Program-made: the position numbers and the translations under genes
The notes under the pieces: generated by a model
The model's database searches: none
What the model saw: only the letters and a program-made list of their open reading frames with translations
What the model was told of the DNA's origin: nothing
Part shown: piece after piece, positions 18,927 through 28,586 of the stretch
How positions within the stretch are numbered: position 1 is the first letter of the stretch
How the letters are laid out: each line of letters begins with the position of its first letter
Source: Haloplanus sp. HW8-1
GTDB lineage: Archaea > Halobacteriota > Halobacteria > Halobacteriales > Haloferacaceae
Reading direction: 5' to 3'
DNA: 64,000 nt
NCBI RefSeq assembly: GCF_023703795.1
Contig: NZ_CP098518.1
Location: 1,116,001 to 1,180,000 of the forward strand

Positions 18927-19757
18927 CTACCCACTTTCGAGACTGGCCTCACGGAGGACGGCGTTGACCGCACCACCGAGCAGAACGACGATACTGGCGA
19001 AGTACAACCAGGTGACGAACAAAAGGACGGCACCGATCATCCCGTACGCTGCGTAGCGGGTGGCGTTTGCCGCGTAAAGCCGGAACCCAATCTGTAGAAG
19101 CACCCACCCGCCAGCGGCGACGGTTGCCCCCGGAAGCACCTCACGTATCGTCACGTCGACCGACGGGAGGACGTAGTATATCGACAGGAATGCGAGTACA
19201 AGGAAGGAGATCAGCAGTAGCGACCCGAGAACGTTGATAAAGAGAAAAGCGAGCGGCAGGAACGAGAGCACGACGCTGACGGCGACGACCAGTCCGATGG
19301 CGAGCGCAATTCCGGCCATCACGACGAAGCCGTTCAGAACCTGTTTGAGAAGCGACGTGTCCACGGTATCGGGGTACAACTCGTCGAACGCCTGGTCGAG
19401 GCCGCGAAAGAGCTTCAGGGCGCTCCAGGCCAACCCGAGGACCCCGATGACGGACGCAGCCCCTCTGCCGGAGGTCTCCGTGAGCGCCTGGGTCACACCG
19501 TCCTGACCCGCCGACGAAAGTGGCTGGCTGAGCCTGCCCGTCACACGGCCGGCCAGTGCTTCGCCACCGACGAACGATGCGACCGCCACGGTGAGCAGTA
19601 CCAGCGGGATGATCGAGACGAAGGCGTAGAAGGCGATACCGGCCGCCAGGTACGTGAGATTGCGGTCCACTGCGAGGGCGACGATGCTGTGGATGGTCAA
19701 GCGAGCCCGATCCAAGGGTGCGGTGACGTATGACCCGATTTTCGTACCGCTGCTCAT
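18927..19757 (-). CDS. YihY/virulence factor BrkB family membrane protein
   Basis: A 276-residue integral membrane protein with six predicted helices. The first helix pair carries the family pattern (LTYLAAGIAFYAFVSIIPL); further segments include the LAWSALKLFRGLDQAFDELY loop, the VTIREVLPGATVAAGGWVLLQ region and a C-terminal helix GAVLLFVTWLYFASIVVLLGG, all characteristic of YihY/BrkB proteins. Despite the old name the family is not RNase BN, and its substrate is unknown. It starts at ATG 19757 and stands alone; an 84-bp hairpin repeat lies 150 bp upstream. Confidence 0.88.
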   Translation of the reverse strand: MSSGTKIGSYVTAPLDRARLTIHSIVALAVDRNLTYLAAGIAFYAFVSIIPLVLLTVAVASFVGGEALAGRVTGRLSQPLSSAGQDGVTQALTETSGRGAASVIGVLGLAWSALKLFRGLDQAFDELYPDTVDTSLLKQVLNGFVVMAGIALAIGLVVAVSVVLSFLPLAFLFINVLGSLLLISFLVLAFLSIYYVLPSVDVTIREVLPGATVAAGGWVLLQIGFRLYAANATRYAAYGMIGAVLLFVTWLYFASIVVLLGGAVNAVLREASLESG

Positions 19758-19909
19758 TGTATTTTATACATACAGATACTCACCACTCCGGGCAGTTAGT
19801 TATCCGATGCGTATCTCGCAGGACGACGAACCCCGCCAGGACAGGGCTCTGAAACGCCGGAGATACCGGAAAAAACGGCGGCTTACTGCAACCCTCGTTT
19901 GACGGGGCC

Positions 19910-19993
19910 TATAGTAGCGTTTGGAACTGTTCGCACACCTGATCGCCAGACTGCGTGCGATCAGGTGTGCGATGACTTACAAAGGCTACTATA
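19910..19993 (+). repeat. 84-bp hairpin repeat (MITE/REP-like), copy 1
   Basis: The ends are inverted repeats (TATAGTAGCG left, TATAGTAGCC read inward from the right, each followed by TTTG). The core is an almost perfect palindrome, CACACCTGATCGC paired with GCGATCAGGTGTG around a loop. An inverted copy lies at 38195-38278, with 5 differences in 84 positions by my alignment. A GCC flanks each side here, a possible short target duplication. It ends 7 bp from the stop of the lipoprotein gene. No coding capacity. Confidence 0.85.
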
Positions 19994-20000
19994 GCCGAGG

Positions 20001-20531
20001 TCAGAACTGCTCGCCGTAGTGACGGCGAGCCTGTTCGGTGGTATTCCGATTACAGGGATTCTCCATGTAGGTCGGACCGATTCCGATTGTGTCGTCCTCC
20101 ATATCAGTGAGACTTCCGACCTTGACGATAGCACCGATACAGCCTGGATCTTCTCGATCGGCATAGTACGTGTTGTAGTCCTCTCGTGTGAACGTGTACT
20201 CCCAATCCTCGGTTTCCCTATCGCCATCTTCTCCGTAATGGACGGCGAGGACAGTGTACTCACCCTGTGTTTCTGGCCAGGTTGGCTCGATAACTACCCC
20301 CGGTGTCCCGTTTTCGGCGCCAACGGCTGGCAACGTGATCATCCGGTCGAGAAGATTCTCATCGTCACCCTCCCGAGTCACGAGTAAGCGGATCCTATTT
20401 GCCACAGGTGAAAAATTGACAACTTCGATCCTCCCAAGAACGGTCGTTTCAGAGCCGAGAACAGACGAGCAACCGGCAACAGAGACACTCCCAGCGGCTG
20501 CCAAGCGTCTGAGTACCTGACGACGGTTCAT
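20001..20531 (-). CDS. Putative secreted lipoprotein
   Basis: A 176-residue protein with a twin-arginine-like signal and lipobox at the N-terminus (MNRRQVLRRLAAAGSVSVAGC), so it is probably exported and lipid-anchored at the Cys of SVAGC. The mature part is acidic, rich in beta-prone sequence (TVLGRIEVVNFSP...), with a conserved-looking W-E-Y-T-F-T segment. It resembles many short haloarchaeal lipoproteins, but I assign no function. The gene ends just beside the 84-bp hairpin repeat, which may serve as or affect its terminator. Confidence 0.72.
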   Translation of the reverse strand: MNRRQVLRRLAAAGSVSVAGCSSVLGSETTVLGRIEVVNFSPVANRIRLLVTREGDDENLLDRMITLPAVGAENGTPGVVIEPTWPETQGEYTVLAVHYGEDGDRETEDWEYTFTREDYNTYYADREDPGCIGAIVKVGSLTDMEDDTIGIGPTYMENPCNRNTTEQARRHYGEQF

Positions 20532-20789
20532 CGACTATCTCCGTTTGATCGCAGACTCCGATAAGTCCTGTACATACCGAAACGTCTAGCCTCTATTGAT
20601 CACGCGCGGATGACCGGTACGGGTTGGGAATCTGCGAATTGTTACGACACCATCTCGTGATCGTGAGTGCTACGGACAGCCTGTGACAGGCCGTTTGCTT
20701 CACTGAATATTCGGAGTGGGATAGATTTCCACAGCCACCAACACGGCCTCCTGTATCATCGGCTAACGCGTTCCGAGAACGTGTATGCA

Positions 20790-21451
20790 AACTCAGACCG
20801 GCCAAGGCAGGCCGGGTCCGGAAGTGGAGAGTTGTCTCGGAGGGTAGCCGGTGCCGTAGCACTTGGAGCACTGGATGGTGTTGCCGGATCTGTCTCAGTT
20901 GTCGTTGTCGACTCGTTGTCTGCATCCTCGAAGTTGAATGGCCTCTCTTTGGAGTGATAGTGCGTAGCTACGTTGTTCAGCCGGGATTCGAACCCGTCGC
21001 AGCCGGTTACGTCTGGTGGCGTGACGACTACAAGCTACTGGACCGGATTCAGGTACCCTCGATCGAGGGGTTCGCGGTGATTGGCCTCGGAGTGATCGGG
21101 TACGAGGTGGCACAGCGAGCGGTGACACCGGTATTACCGATGAGCGGGCTGAGCCACGGCGCACATGGTGGGACGACGGTGAAGTGGCGCGCGTTGTCGG
21201 ACCACCCGGAGATCATCGCTCCGGGGGGAGTGGCCACGTTCGTCGTCGTGACACCCATAGAAGAAATCCTGTACGGAGGGATGGTCCACGATACGCTCGA
21301 ACCGGCAATCGGGTCGTTCGGCCGGGTACTGGTCGGCGGACTCCCGTTCGGTGGGATGCATCTGCTCCTTTCGGGTGGGGTCGTGTCAACCCTGTTCACG
21401 AGCATCTTCGGTGTCCTTCCGGCCGCTTGCAACGAGCGGAGGGGAACTTGA
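20790..21451 (+). pseudogene. Decayed CPBP (CAAX-protease-like) membrane protease
   Basis: The 3' part (20954-21451) encodes the CPBP signature TPIEEILYGGMVHDTLEP plus the second motif region LVGGLPFGGMHLLLSGG, the catalytic Glu/His core of intramembrane proteases of this family. Just upstream, in another frame, lies an N-terminal-like segment (GELSRRVAGAVALGALDG, then a hydrophobic VVVVDSL) that ends at a stop near 20957. The C-terminus breaks off abruptly after SIFGVLPAACNE. With a frameshift between halves and a lost tail, the gene is probably inactive. Confidence 0.65.
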
Positions 21452-21462
21452 CCGTGCAGATA

Positions 21463-21762
21463 TCAGTACGTACTGTATACGGGCCGCGACTCGAGCCACC
21501 CACTCGGGACAAACCGGACCATCCGTGTGAACTCCCTCCGCATCGACTCGCAGGAACGATCCGTCAGCAGTTCAGAGACTTCCGTGTCGGTGATCGACCG
21601 CTCCTCCGTCCGAACGACTACCCATAATCCGTGCTGAGTACAGCCCGCGTATCCAGCGCGGAGGAACCAACGACCCCCCTCGACAGCGTTCGGATGCCTT
21701 CCTGGTAGGATGAAATCGGGACCACACGACAGGACTTCGATCAGCCACAGAGGAAAATACAC
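21463..21762 (-). CDS. Hypothetical protein
   Basis: About 99 residues from ATG 21762. The stretch EGGRWFLRAGYAGCTQHGLW followed by VVVRTEERSITDTEVSELL and EFTRMVRFVPSGW looks like genuine protein, with an amphipathic helix and basic, aromatic patches. No family recognised. It fills the gap between the CPBP relic and the trkA relic and may itself be a remnant of a longer gene, as the N-terminus is short and hydrophobic. There is no obvious partner on the same strand. Confidence 0.42.
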   Translation of the reverse strand: MYFPLWLIEVLSCGPDFILPGRHPNAVEGGRWFLRAGYAGCTQHGLWVVVRTEERSITDTEVSELLTDRSCESMRREFTRMVRFVPSGWLESRPVYSTY

Positions 21763-21813
21763 TTCACCGCGCCGAGAGAATCAGCCGCCTATGTGTGACG
21801 CGGAGGATCCCCT

Positions 21814-23143
21814 ATGTACGTCGTGATCGTCGGGGCGGGCGAAGTCGGGACGGCTATCGCCGAGAGTCTCGCGGAGACCCACGACGTCGCCGTCATCGAT
21901 ATCGACGGGAGCCGCGTCGAGGCGCTGATGTACAACACCGACATCCTCGGTATCGAGGGTGACGGCACCGATCTGGACACGCTGGCGGAGGCCGACATCG
22001 AGGAAGCAGACATCCTCATTGCCAGTACTGACGACGACGAGACGAACATCGTCACCTGTAGCACCACGATGACGGTCACCGAGGCGTTCACCGTTTCCCG
22101 GGTCAAGAGCGCGAAATTTCTGCGGACGTGGCAACGGTCGAAGCGTGCGTTCGGAATCGATCATATGGTTGCGACGAATCTTTTGGCTGCCGAGACTATC
22201 GCACAAATTGCCGGCTTACCGGCGGCACGTGACGTCGAGATGTTCGTCGACGGACTCGTTCAGATGGCCGAATTCGAGATTCCGGAGTCGAGTCCCGTCG
22301 CCAACCTGACCGTCGAAGCAGCCGACCGCTACGATTCGCTCACGTTCGCCGCCGTATTACGTTGAGACACGGTGATCGTCCCTCGCGGGGAGACCGTCTT
22401 GTAACCGGGAGACGACGTGATCGTCATCGGAAGTCCCGATAGCATCCACACGTTCGCACACGAACTCGAACCGGGCACCGACGGAACACCAAACGTGCTC
22501 GTCGTCGGTGGCGGCGATATCGGCTACCACGTCGCCCGTCTCTTACAGGAACGTGGTCTGAAACCCCGTCTCGTCGAGCAGGATCAGGGCAGGGCTCGGG
22601 AACTCGCCGAATCGCTCAACGGGACCACGGTACTGGAGAGTGATGCGACGGATCGAGCATTCCTCGAACGGGAACACGTCGACGACGTCGATATCGTCAT
22701 TGCGGCACTCAACAACGACGAAAAAACCTGCTCGCCGGCCTCCTCGCCAAGCGTCTCGGTGCCGAACGAGCCGTCGCAGTCGTCGATTCGGGAGGCTACG
22801 TCGACCTGTTCGAGGAAGTCGGCATCGACGTGGCAGTCAATCCACGCGAAGCGACCGCCGAAGAGATAACCCGGTTTACCCGTGAGTACCAAGCCGAAAA
22901 CGTCGCGATCATTGAATCCGACCGCGCGGAAGTCCTCGAAATCGAGATCTCCGAAGAGAGCGTTCTCGTGGACAGACCGATCCGCGAGTCCGTCGCCGAC
23001 CTTCCGGATGGGGTGGTCATCGGAGCGATTGCCCGTGACAGGAAATTGTCATTCCCAGGGGCAACACCGTCGTCGAGCGTGGGGACCACGTGGTCGTGTT
23101 CGTCGAAATCGGCTCGCTGAAGGAGGCCAGCAGTAAACTGTAG
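21814..23143 (+). pseudogene. trkA: trkA-type potassium uptake regulator, multiply broken
   Basis: Encodes a TrkA regulator with two Rossmann NAD-binding domains (GAGEVGTAIAESL near 21835 and GGGDIGYHVARLL near 22510) and two TrkA-C domains, but cannot be read through. There are in-frame stops at 22363-22365 and 22402-22404 within the first TrkA-C domain, a frameshift at the A6 run near 22721 (frame resumes as LLAGLLAKRLG), and another near 23040 (frame resumes as EIVIPRGNTVV). Full homology runs to the TAG at 23141-23143. Four independent lesions argue for true decay. The intact trkH follows 93 bp downstream. Confidence 0.9.
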
Positions 23144-23236
23144 GATGCTCCATCGTCGCTCCCGATGAGGGGGATGGTAAGAACGGGAGATTTTTCCGGA
23201 TTCGCAGGGAGGAGGTGGCATAATGGACGGTGACCA

Positions 23237-24775
23237 GTGATGGCGGTTCGAGTCAATTGGCGACAGAGCGTCGCGTTCACGGGCACGGTCATCAAATATC
23301 TCGCCGTCACCATGCTCGTCCCGTTGGCGATCGGTCTCCTCTACCGAGAGGATATCGTCGTCTTTCTCCTCTCGATCGGCATCGCGGTCGTCATGGGCCT
23401 CGCGCTGGAACGCCTCGACGACGACCCGCAACTCGGCGCTCGCGAAGCACTGCTCTTCGTGGCGCTAGCGTGGGGAGCCGTCGCCCTCGTCGGGGCAGTG
23501 CCGTACGTCATCGCCGGGTACGGCACCGAATCGACGCTCCGCTATCCCGTCAACGCGCTGTTCGAGTCGATGTCCGGGTTCACCACCACCGGTGCGACGG
23601 TTCTCGGCGCAATCTCGCTCGAACGTCACTCCCACGCACTGTTGATGTGGCGACAGCTCACCCAGTGGCTCGGTGGCATGGGGATCATCGTGCTGATGGT
23701 GGCCATCCTCCCCGAGGCCGCAGTCAACGGCGCGCAACTGATCGAGTCGGAAGCGCCCGGCCCGGAACTCCAGAAACTGACGCCGAAAATCGCCGAGACT
23801 GCCCGGCTGCTCTGGCTGTTCTACATGGGTTTCACCGTCCTCTATGTCGCCATACTGATCGGCCTCCACTACGCGGGGATGGCCCCGAACATGGACGTCT
23901 ATAACGCCGTCGCGCACGGATTCACGACGCTGCCGACGGGCGGATTCTCCCCGCAGGCCGACAGCATCGCGGCGTTCTCGCCAGCCGTCCAGTGGGTCGT
24001 CGTTCCCTTCATGCTCATCGCGGGAATGAACTTCGCGCTGTTTTACCTGCTGGTGCAGGACGAATACGCCGAGTTCCTCCGTGATCGCGAACTCCAGGCC
24101 TATCTCGGTGCGAACGCCGGGATGATCGTCATTCTGTGGGGCTTTCTCTTCACTGGCTCGGCCCCACCCCTGGAACTCGGCGGCGTCACCGAGGGCGCCC
24201 TCGAAAACTCGCTTCGGCAAGCCACGTTCCAAGTCGCTTCGCTCCTGAACTCCACGGGATACGCGACCAGTGACTTCGCAGAGTGGGGAACGACCGCACA
24301 GGGTCTCCTGCTCTTTGCGATGTTCATCGGCGGTTCGGCCGGATCGACCGGCGGTGGCGTCAAAGTCGTCCGATGGCTGGTCGTCATCAAGGCCATTCGC
24401 CGGCAGTTGTTCACCACGGCCCATCCGAGCGCGATCAAGCCGGTTCGTCTCGGCGGCCACGTCATCGACGAGGAGGTCATCAGGGCGATCTACGGGTTCA
24501 CGCTGCTGTACCTGCTCACCTTCGGCGTGGCGACGGTGCTCATCCTGCTCGACGCGGGCCGTGTCGGCCTCGATATGACGACGCTGGAAGCGGCCAGTGC
24601 GAGTCTGGCGACGCTCGGGAACATCGGTCCAGGGTTCGGGTTTCTGGGCCCATTCGGGAGCTACCTCGACTTTCCGGCCTCCAGCAAACTGCTGATGATC
24701 TTCCTGATGTGGATCGGTCGGCTGGAGATCATCCCCGTGTTCGTGATGTTCACGGGCGCGTTCTGGAACGAGTAA
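23237..24775 (+). CDS. trkH: TrkH-family potassium transporter
   Basis: A membrane K+ uptake channel subunit of about 511 residues with four M1-P-M2 repeats. Selectivity-filter-like loops are visible: SGFTTTGATVL (first), TTLPTGGFSPQ (second), LNSTGYATSDF (third) and TLGNIGPGFGF (fourth), and a GSAGSTGGGVKVVR motif follows the third. The start is GTG 23237 or, more likely, ATG 23240. Its usual cytoplasmic gate TrkA is broken immediately upstream, so the channel may be unregulated, use another TrkA in the genome, or be on the way to loss. Sequence itself is complete. Confidence 0.93.
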   Translation: MMAVRVNWRQSVAFTGTVIKYLAVTMLVPLAIGLLYREDIVVFLLSIGIAVVMGLALERLDDDPQLGAREALLFVALAWGAVALVGAVPYVIAGYGTESTLRYPVNALFESMSGFTTTGATVLGAISLERHSHALLMWRQLTQWLGGMGIIVLMVAILPEAAVNGAQLIESEAPGPELQKLTPKIAETARLLWLFYMGFTVLYVAILIGLHYAGMAPNMDVYNAVAHGFTTLPTGGFSPQADSIAAFSPAVQWVVVPFMLIAGMNFALFYLLVQDEYAEFLRDRELQAYLGANAGMIVILWGFLFTGSAPPLELGGVTEGALENSLRQATFQVASLLNSTGYATSDFAEWGTTAQGLLLFAMFIGGSAGSTGGGVKVVRWLVVIKAIRRQLFTTAHPSAIKPVRLGGHVIDEEVIRAIYGFTLLYLLTFGVATVLILLDAGRVGLDMTTLEAASASLATLGNIGPGFGFLGPFGSYLDFPASSKLLMIFLMWIGRLEIIPVFVMFTGAFWNE

Positions 24776-24794
24776 CCGGTCTCCGTCTCCCGTA

Positions 24795-25523
24795 TCACTC
24801 CGTCTCTTCGGAGGGTTCGCGCTGCACCACGAGGACGGGGCCGAGAAACCGGTCGGCGACCTGATCGGCCGGCATCCCGAACACGAACGTCGCCAACGAA
24901 GGATCGGATTCGCCCATGACGACGACGTCGAACGCGTCGGCTGCATCGACGATCGCGTCGAGGGCCGCCTGCCCGCGCCCGACGCGCGTCTCGATCCGCG
25001 AGGCGTCCATGCCCTGGTCCTCCAGTCGGTCTGCCAGTCCATCGAGAAGTGTCGCCACGTCCTCGTCCGTTTCCGCTTCCTCCGAGACGTGGTACAGCGT
25101 CACCGACGCGTCGGTCGCTCCGAACAGCCCCGCGACGACGCGGGCGAGGCGGTCGACTCCCACGGTCCCACGGACGGCGACGAGGACGTCTTCGACCGGC
25201 CCCGTCGCGTTCGGGACGAGTGCGGCCAGACAGTCGTGCTCGGTCGTCGTCCGGTCGATCGTCTTCTGGCCGTCGTGGGTGAACACGAGTCGCCGCTCGA
25301 CGGTCGCCCCCGCCTCCTCGAACATCGCCTGGTACTCGTCGAGCCGTTCCGTGGCCCGATCCTCGAACTGCATCTGCGCCTGTCCCGGCGCCGTCTGCTC
25401 CGGAACGACGTGGTAGCCAAGCAGGACGACGTGGGCGTTCGCGAGGAGTTCGGGCACGCCCTCCGGAACCGACTCTCCTTCGAGGACGCGAAGCGGGACG
25501 AGTATGGATGGACGGTCAGTCAT
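24795..25523 (-). CDS. Double universal-stress-protein-like protein
   Basis: A 242-residue soluble protein with two UspA-like folds. The first covers about 1-110 (SILVPLRVLEGE..., AHVVLLGYHVV), and the second 115-235 (DVLVAVRGTVGVDRLARVV, VVVMGESDPSLATFVFG, GPVLVVQRE). The first half lacks the usual G-2x-G-9x-G(S/T) ATP motif. It starts just 1 bp from the stop of the upstream APC permease gene on the same strand, so it is almost certainly in one operon with it. Haloarchaea often pair APC permeases with Usp domains, probably to adjust transport. Confidence 0.85.
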   Translation of the reverse strand: MTDRPSILVPLRVLEGESVPEGVPELLANAHVVLLGYHVVPEQTAPGQAQMQFEDRATERLDEYQAMFEEAGATVERRLVFTHDGQKTIDRTTTEHDCLAALVPNATGPVEDVLVAVRGTVGVDRLARVVAGLFGATDASVTLYHVSEEAETDEDVATLLDGLADRLEDQGMDASRIETRVGRGQAALDAIVDAADAFDVVVMGESDPSLATFVFGMPADQVADRFLGPVLVVQREPSEETE

Positions 25524-25524
25524 A

Positions 25525-26955
25525 TCAGATGTCCCCTTTGAGTGTCACGCTCCCAGCGTAATAACGGTACCAGAGGTAGGAGACGAGCATCACCACGATG
25601 CCGATACCGATCGACGCGGGCTGCATGAAGGCGATCAGTCCGAAACTCGCGAGCGTCCCCACGGCCGGGACCACCGGGTAGCCCGGCACCCGGTAGCTGG
25701 GGGAGTACCACTCGGGATTCCGTCGTCGCAACACGATCAGGGCGACACACATCAGCCCGTACATGATCAGGTGGAGGAACGAGGCAACCTCCGCGAGCAG
25801 TTCGACTTGGCCGGTCGCGACGAGGACGAGGATGGGGCCACCGGCGGCGAGTAGCGCGACGTGTGGCGTCCCGTACCGGAGGTTGACCTCGCTCGCTTTG
25901 CGCGGGAGCAGTGCATCGCGGCTCAGTGCGTACACCGCTCGCGAAGCGCTGAGAATCGACGCGTTCGCACTCGAGAACGTCGCTAGCAGTCCGGCACCCA
26001 GAATCGCGACCGCACCGGGAAGCCCGAGGAACTCACGGGCCACCTCGACCATCGCCGTCTCCCCGAACTGGCCGAGCCGATCGGCTCCGAACGCGCTGGT
26101 CGCGACGAAGATTGTCACGACGTAAAAGACGGTGACGACCAGGACCGATCCGACCATCGCCAGCGGGAGATTCCGACCCGGCTGTTTGATCTCGCCCGCG
26201 ACGGTCGCGACCTGGGCGAACCCCAGATACGACGTGAACACGAGCGCCGCGGTCGTCAACACCGGAAAGTACCCTCTCGAGAAGAACTGCTCCGGAACGG
26301 TGCCTCCACCGAACACGCCCACCGCGTCGAGAACACCGTACGAGAGAAAGGCCGTGAGGACCACGAGGAGGATTCCGACCACCACGTTCTGAATCTTCGC
26401 GGTGTTCTCCGTGCCGCCGATACTCAATGCCGTCAGTGCGGCACCGAACAGCAGTCCGATCCCGATGACGGGACTGAACGGGAGCGAGACACCGAGTTCG
26501 GCGAAGACGGCGCTCGCGTAGTGGCCGAGGCCGACGAGATAGAACGCGGAGGCGAACATCAGGCCCAGCCACAGTCCCAGCCCGACGATCGCCCCGTAGG
26601 CCGTTCCCATCCCCCGCGAGATGAAGTAGTAGCCGCCACCGCTCCGGGGCATCGCCGTGGCGAGTTCCGAGGTCGGCAGCGCCACGAGCAACGCGATCAG
26701 TCCGCCGATCGCAAAGGAGAGGGTGGCGGCGAGGCCGGCGTTGTTCGCCGCCAGTCCCGGGAAGACGAAGATACCTGCACCGATCATGGTCCCGATCCCG
26801 ATCGCCAACCCGCCGACAAGCCCGATCGTCCGTTCGAGTTCGACGTCGTCGTCGTGAACGGTCGTCTCGTCGGTGACGGCTTCGGGCTCCGCGACGGGGG
26901 TTTCACCGGCGACGTTCTCGCCCGCTGACTCGACGTCGGGTGGCTGTTCGGTCAT
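25525..26955 (-). CDS. APC-family amino acid permease
   Basis: A 476-residue permease with an acidic cytosolic N-terminus of about 45 residues and about 12 membrane helices. The first helix carries the APC signature [19 protein letters not shown], and the next loop has [20 protein letters not shown], both typical of amino acid/polyamine antiporters. Substrate cannot be assigned. It heads an operon with the double Usp protein (stop and next start 1 bp apart) and is oriented toward trkH. The protein lacks the fused C-terminal Usp/TrkA domains seen in some archaeal homologues; the separate Usp gene may replace them. Confidence 0.88.
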   Translation of the reverse strand: MTEQPPDVESAGENVAGETPVAEPEAVTDETTVHDDDVELERTIGLVGGLAIGIGTMIGAGIFVFPGLAANNAGLAATLSFAIGGLIALLVALPTSELATAMPRSGGGYYFISRGMGTAYGAIVGLGLWLGLMFASAFYLVGLGHYASAVFAELGVSLPFSPVIGIGLLFGAALTALSIGGTENTAKIQNVVVGILLVVLTAFLSYGVLDAVGVFGGGTVPEQFFSRGYFPVLTTAALVFTSYLGFAQVATVAGEIKQPGRNLPLAMVGSVLVVTVFYVVTIFVATSAFGADRLGQFGETAMVEVAREFLGLPGAVAILGAGLLATFSSANASILSASRAVYALSRDALLPRKASEVNLRYGTPHVALLAAGGPILVLVATGQVELLAEVASFLHLIMYGLMCVALIVLRRRNPEWYSPSYRVPGYPVVPAVGTLASFGLIAFMQPASIGIGIVVMLVSYLWYRYYAGSVTLKGDI

Positions 26956-27169
26956 ATCAGGAAGATAGTTTCAGCAGTCGGATAAAATCGCCGACGGTCG
27001 TACGGTGTTCTCCACGGGCAACACAGGGCAATGAGAGAGGGTATATACTGACCCGCCGTCGCTCCGAAGATGGTTCGGACGTATCGGGCCGTGTGGGCGG
27101 CGCACACACCGAACCGGATGGACAGGCCATTATGCCTGTAACCGAAATGGTGGTTCTAGATCCGTCTCC

Positions 27170-28423
27170 ATGGTCACATTACTCGTCGTCGCCGGCCTAC
27201 TCGTCGCCGCGTTCGTCGGGTTCACCATCGGCGGCTCCTCGACCGGCGTCGCGTTCGGGCCGGCCGTCGGGAGCAAACTCGTCAGGAAGGCAACCGCGGC
27301 AGGGCTCTTCAGCGTGTTCGTGTTCCTGGGCGCGTGGACGGTCGGTCGCAACGTCATCGTGACGATGAGCGAAGGGATCGTACCGGCCGCACAGTTCACT
27401 CCGGTGGCCGGTGTCGGCGTCCTGTTTTTCACCGGGGCGTCGCTGCTGGTCTCGAACATCTATGGCGTCCCCGCCTCGACCTCGATGACGGCCGTGGGGG
27501 CGATCGTGGGGTTGGGGCTCGCAACGGGATCGCTCAACGAGGCGCTGATGTTCACGATCGTCTCGGCGTGGATCGTCGCCCCACTCATCGGGCTCGCGAT
27601 CGGTGCGGTCATCGGGCGGTACGTCTATCCCCAACTCGAAGCCCGGCTCTCGTTCACGCGCCTCGAACGACAGTTGATCCAGGTCGACCGCTCGGGCCGT
27701 GTTCCGCGCGTCCGGTTCAACAGGAACGCGGCGCCGCGCGATCTCATCGGGTCGGTGCTGGTGTTGGGGATCGCCTGTTACATGGGGTTCAGCGCCGGCG
27801 CCTCGAACGCTGCGAACGCAGTCGCCCCGCTCGTCGGCAACCGCGCAGTCACGATCGACCAGGGCGTACTCTTGGCCGTGGCGGCCATCAGCCTCGGCGG
27901 GTTCACGATCGCCAGACGCACCCTCGAGACGGTTGGTGACGGCATCACGGACCTCCCCATTCTGGCGGCGCTCATCGTCTCCACCGTGGGTGCGACGATC
28001 ATCACCATCCTCTCGTATTTCGGCATTCCGGCGAGCCTCGCAGTGAGCACGACCTGTTGTATCATCGGCCTGGGCTGGGGGCGGGCGAGCCGCGTCGTCA
28101 CGCTCGCGGAACTCGCCACACCGCCGTCCAAGACCGAGCCGGGGCCGAAACTCACCACTGATGCCCTCGCCGCCCCGTCGACCGGGGACGACAGACCAGC
28201 GGGGCCGACCGTGGGCGACCTCGCGTCCGGAGCGGTCCCGGAAACGGCCGATCAGCACGACGACCCTCCGTCCGTCCCTCCGATCGGCGAAGAGGACATC
28301 GAGGAACTGACCGCCGAGAGCTTGTTCGACCCGGCCGCGACGAGTCGAATCGTCGTCCTCTGGATCCTCACGCCGTCGCTCTCGGTCGTGGGATCGTACC
28401 TCCTCTTTGCCCTCGTCCTGTGA
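27170..28423 (+). CDS. PiT-family inorganic phosphate/anion permease
   Basis: A 417-residue membrane protein of the PiT family. Both inverted half signatures are visible but altered: GGSSTGVAFGPAVGSKLV near the start and GASNAANAVAPLVGNRAV in the middle. A long acidic, proline-rich cytosolic loop (about 325-385) precedes the last helix. Typical substrate is phosphate, with Na+ or H+ symport; the altered first motif leaves the anion open. It is followed 160 bp downstream by a second, diverged PiT-like gene, and both precede a Usp gene on the other strand. Confidence 0.82.
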   Translation: MVTLLVVAGLLVAAFVGFTIGGSSTGVAFGPAVGSKLVRKATAAGLFSVFVFLGAWTVGRNVIVTMSEGIVPAAQFTPVAGVGVLFFTGASLLVSNIYGVPASTSMTAVGAIVGLGLATGSLNEALMFTIVSAWIVAPLIGLAIGAVIGRYVYPQLEARLSFTRLERQLIQVDRSGRVPRVRFNRNAAPRDLIGSVLVLGIACYMGFSAGASNAANAVAPLVGNRAVTIDQGVLLAVAAISLGGFTIARRTLETVGDGITDLPILAALIVSTVGATIITILSYFGIPASLAVSTTCCIIGLGWGRASRVVTLAELATPPSKTEPGPKLTTDALAAPSTGDDRPAGPTVGDLASGAVPETADQHDDPPSVPPIGEEDIEELTAESLFDPAATSRIVVLWILTPSLSVVGSYLLFALVL

Positions 28424-28586
28424 ACCGCTCGCCCCGCAGAGAGCCGCGTCGCACGGTCGATACCGAGGGCAGTGAGACGGGTCCCGACGAGCGATGCGTC
28501 TCTGCCTGTGGATTCGACGGACGAACGTTTAATGCCCACGTGGATGAAGTGGTTGCCATGGTTCTCACCTCCGCCCGTGGAGGGCG

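Noticed and set aside
23465-25042. 525-codon open frame antisense to trkH and overlapping the Usp gene
   Set aside because: It lies fully antisense to well-recognised genes, and its composition is that of a GC-rich shadow frame (Arg/Gln/Glu rich, no domains).
27197-28258. 353-codon frame antisense to the first PiT permease
   Set aside because: Charged, repetitive text typical of GC-rich shadows; the sense frame has clear membrane helices.
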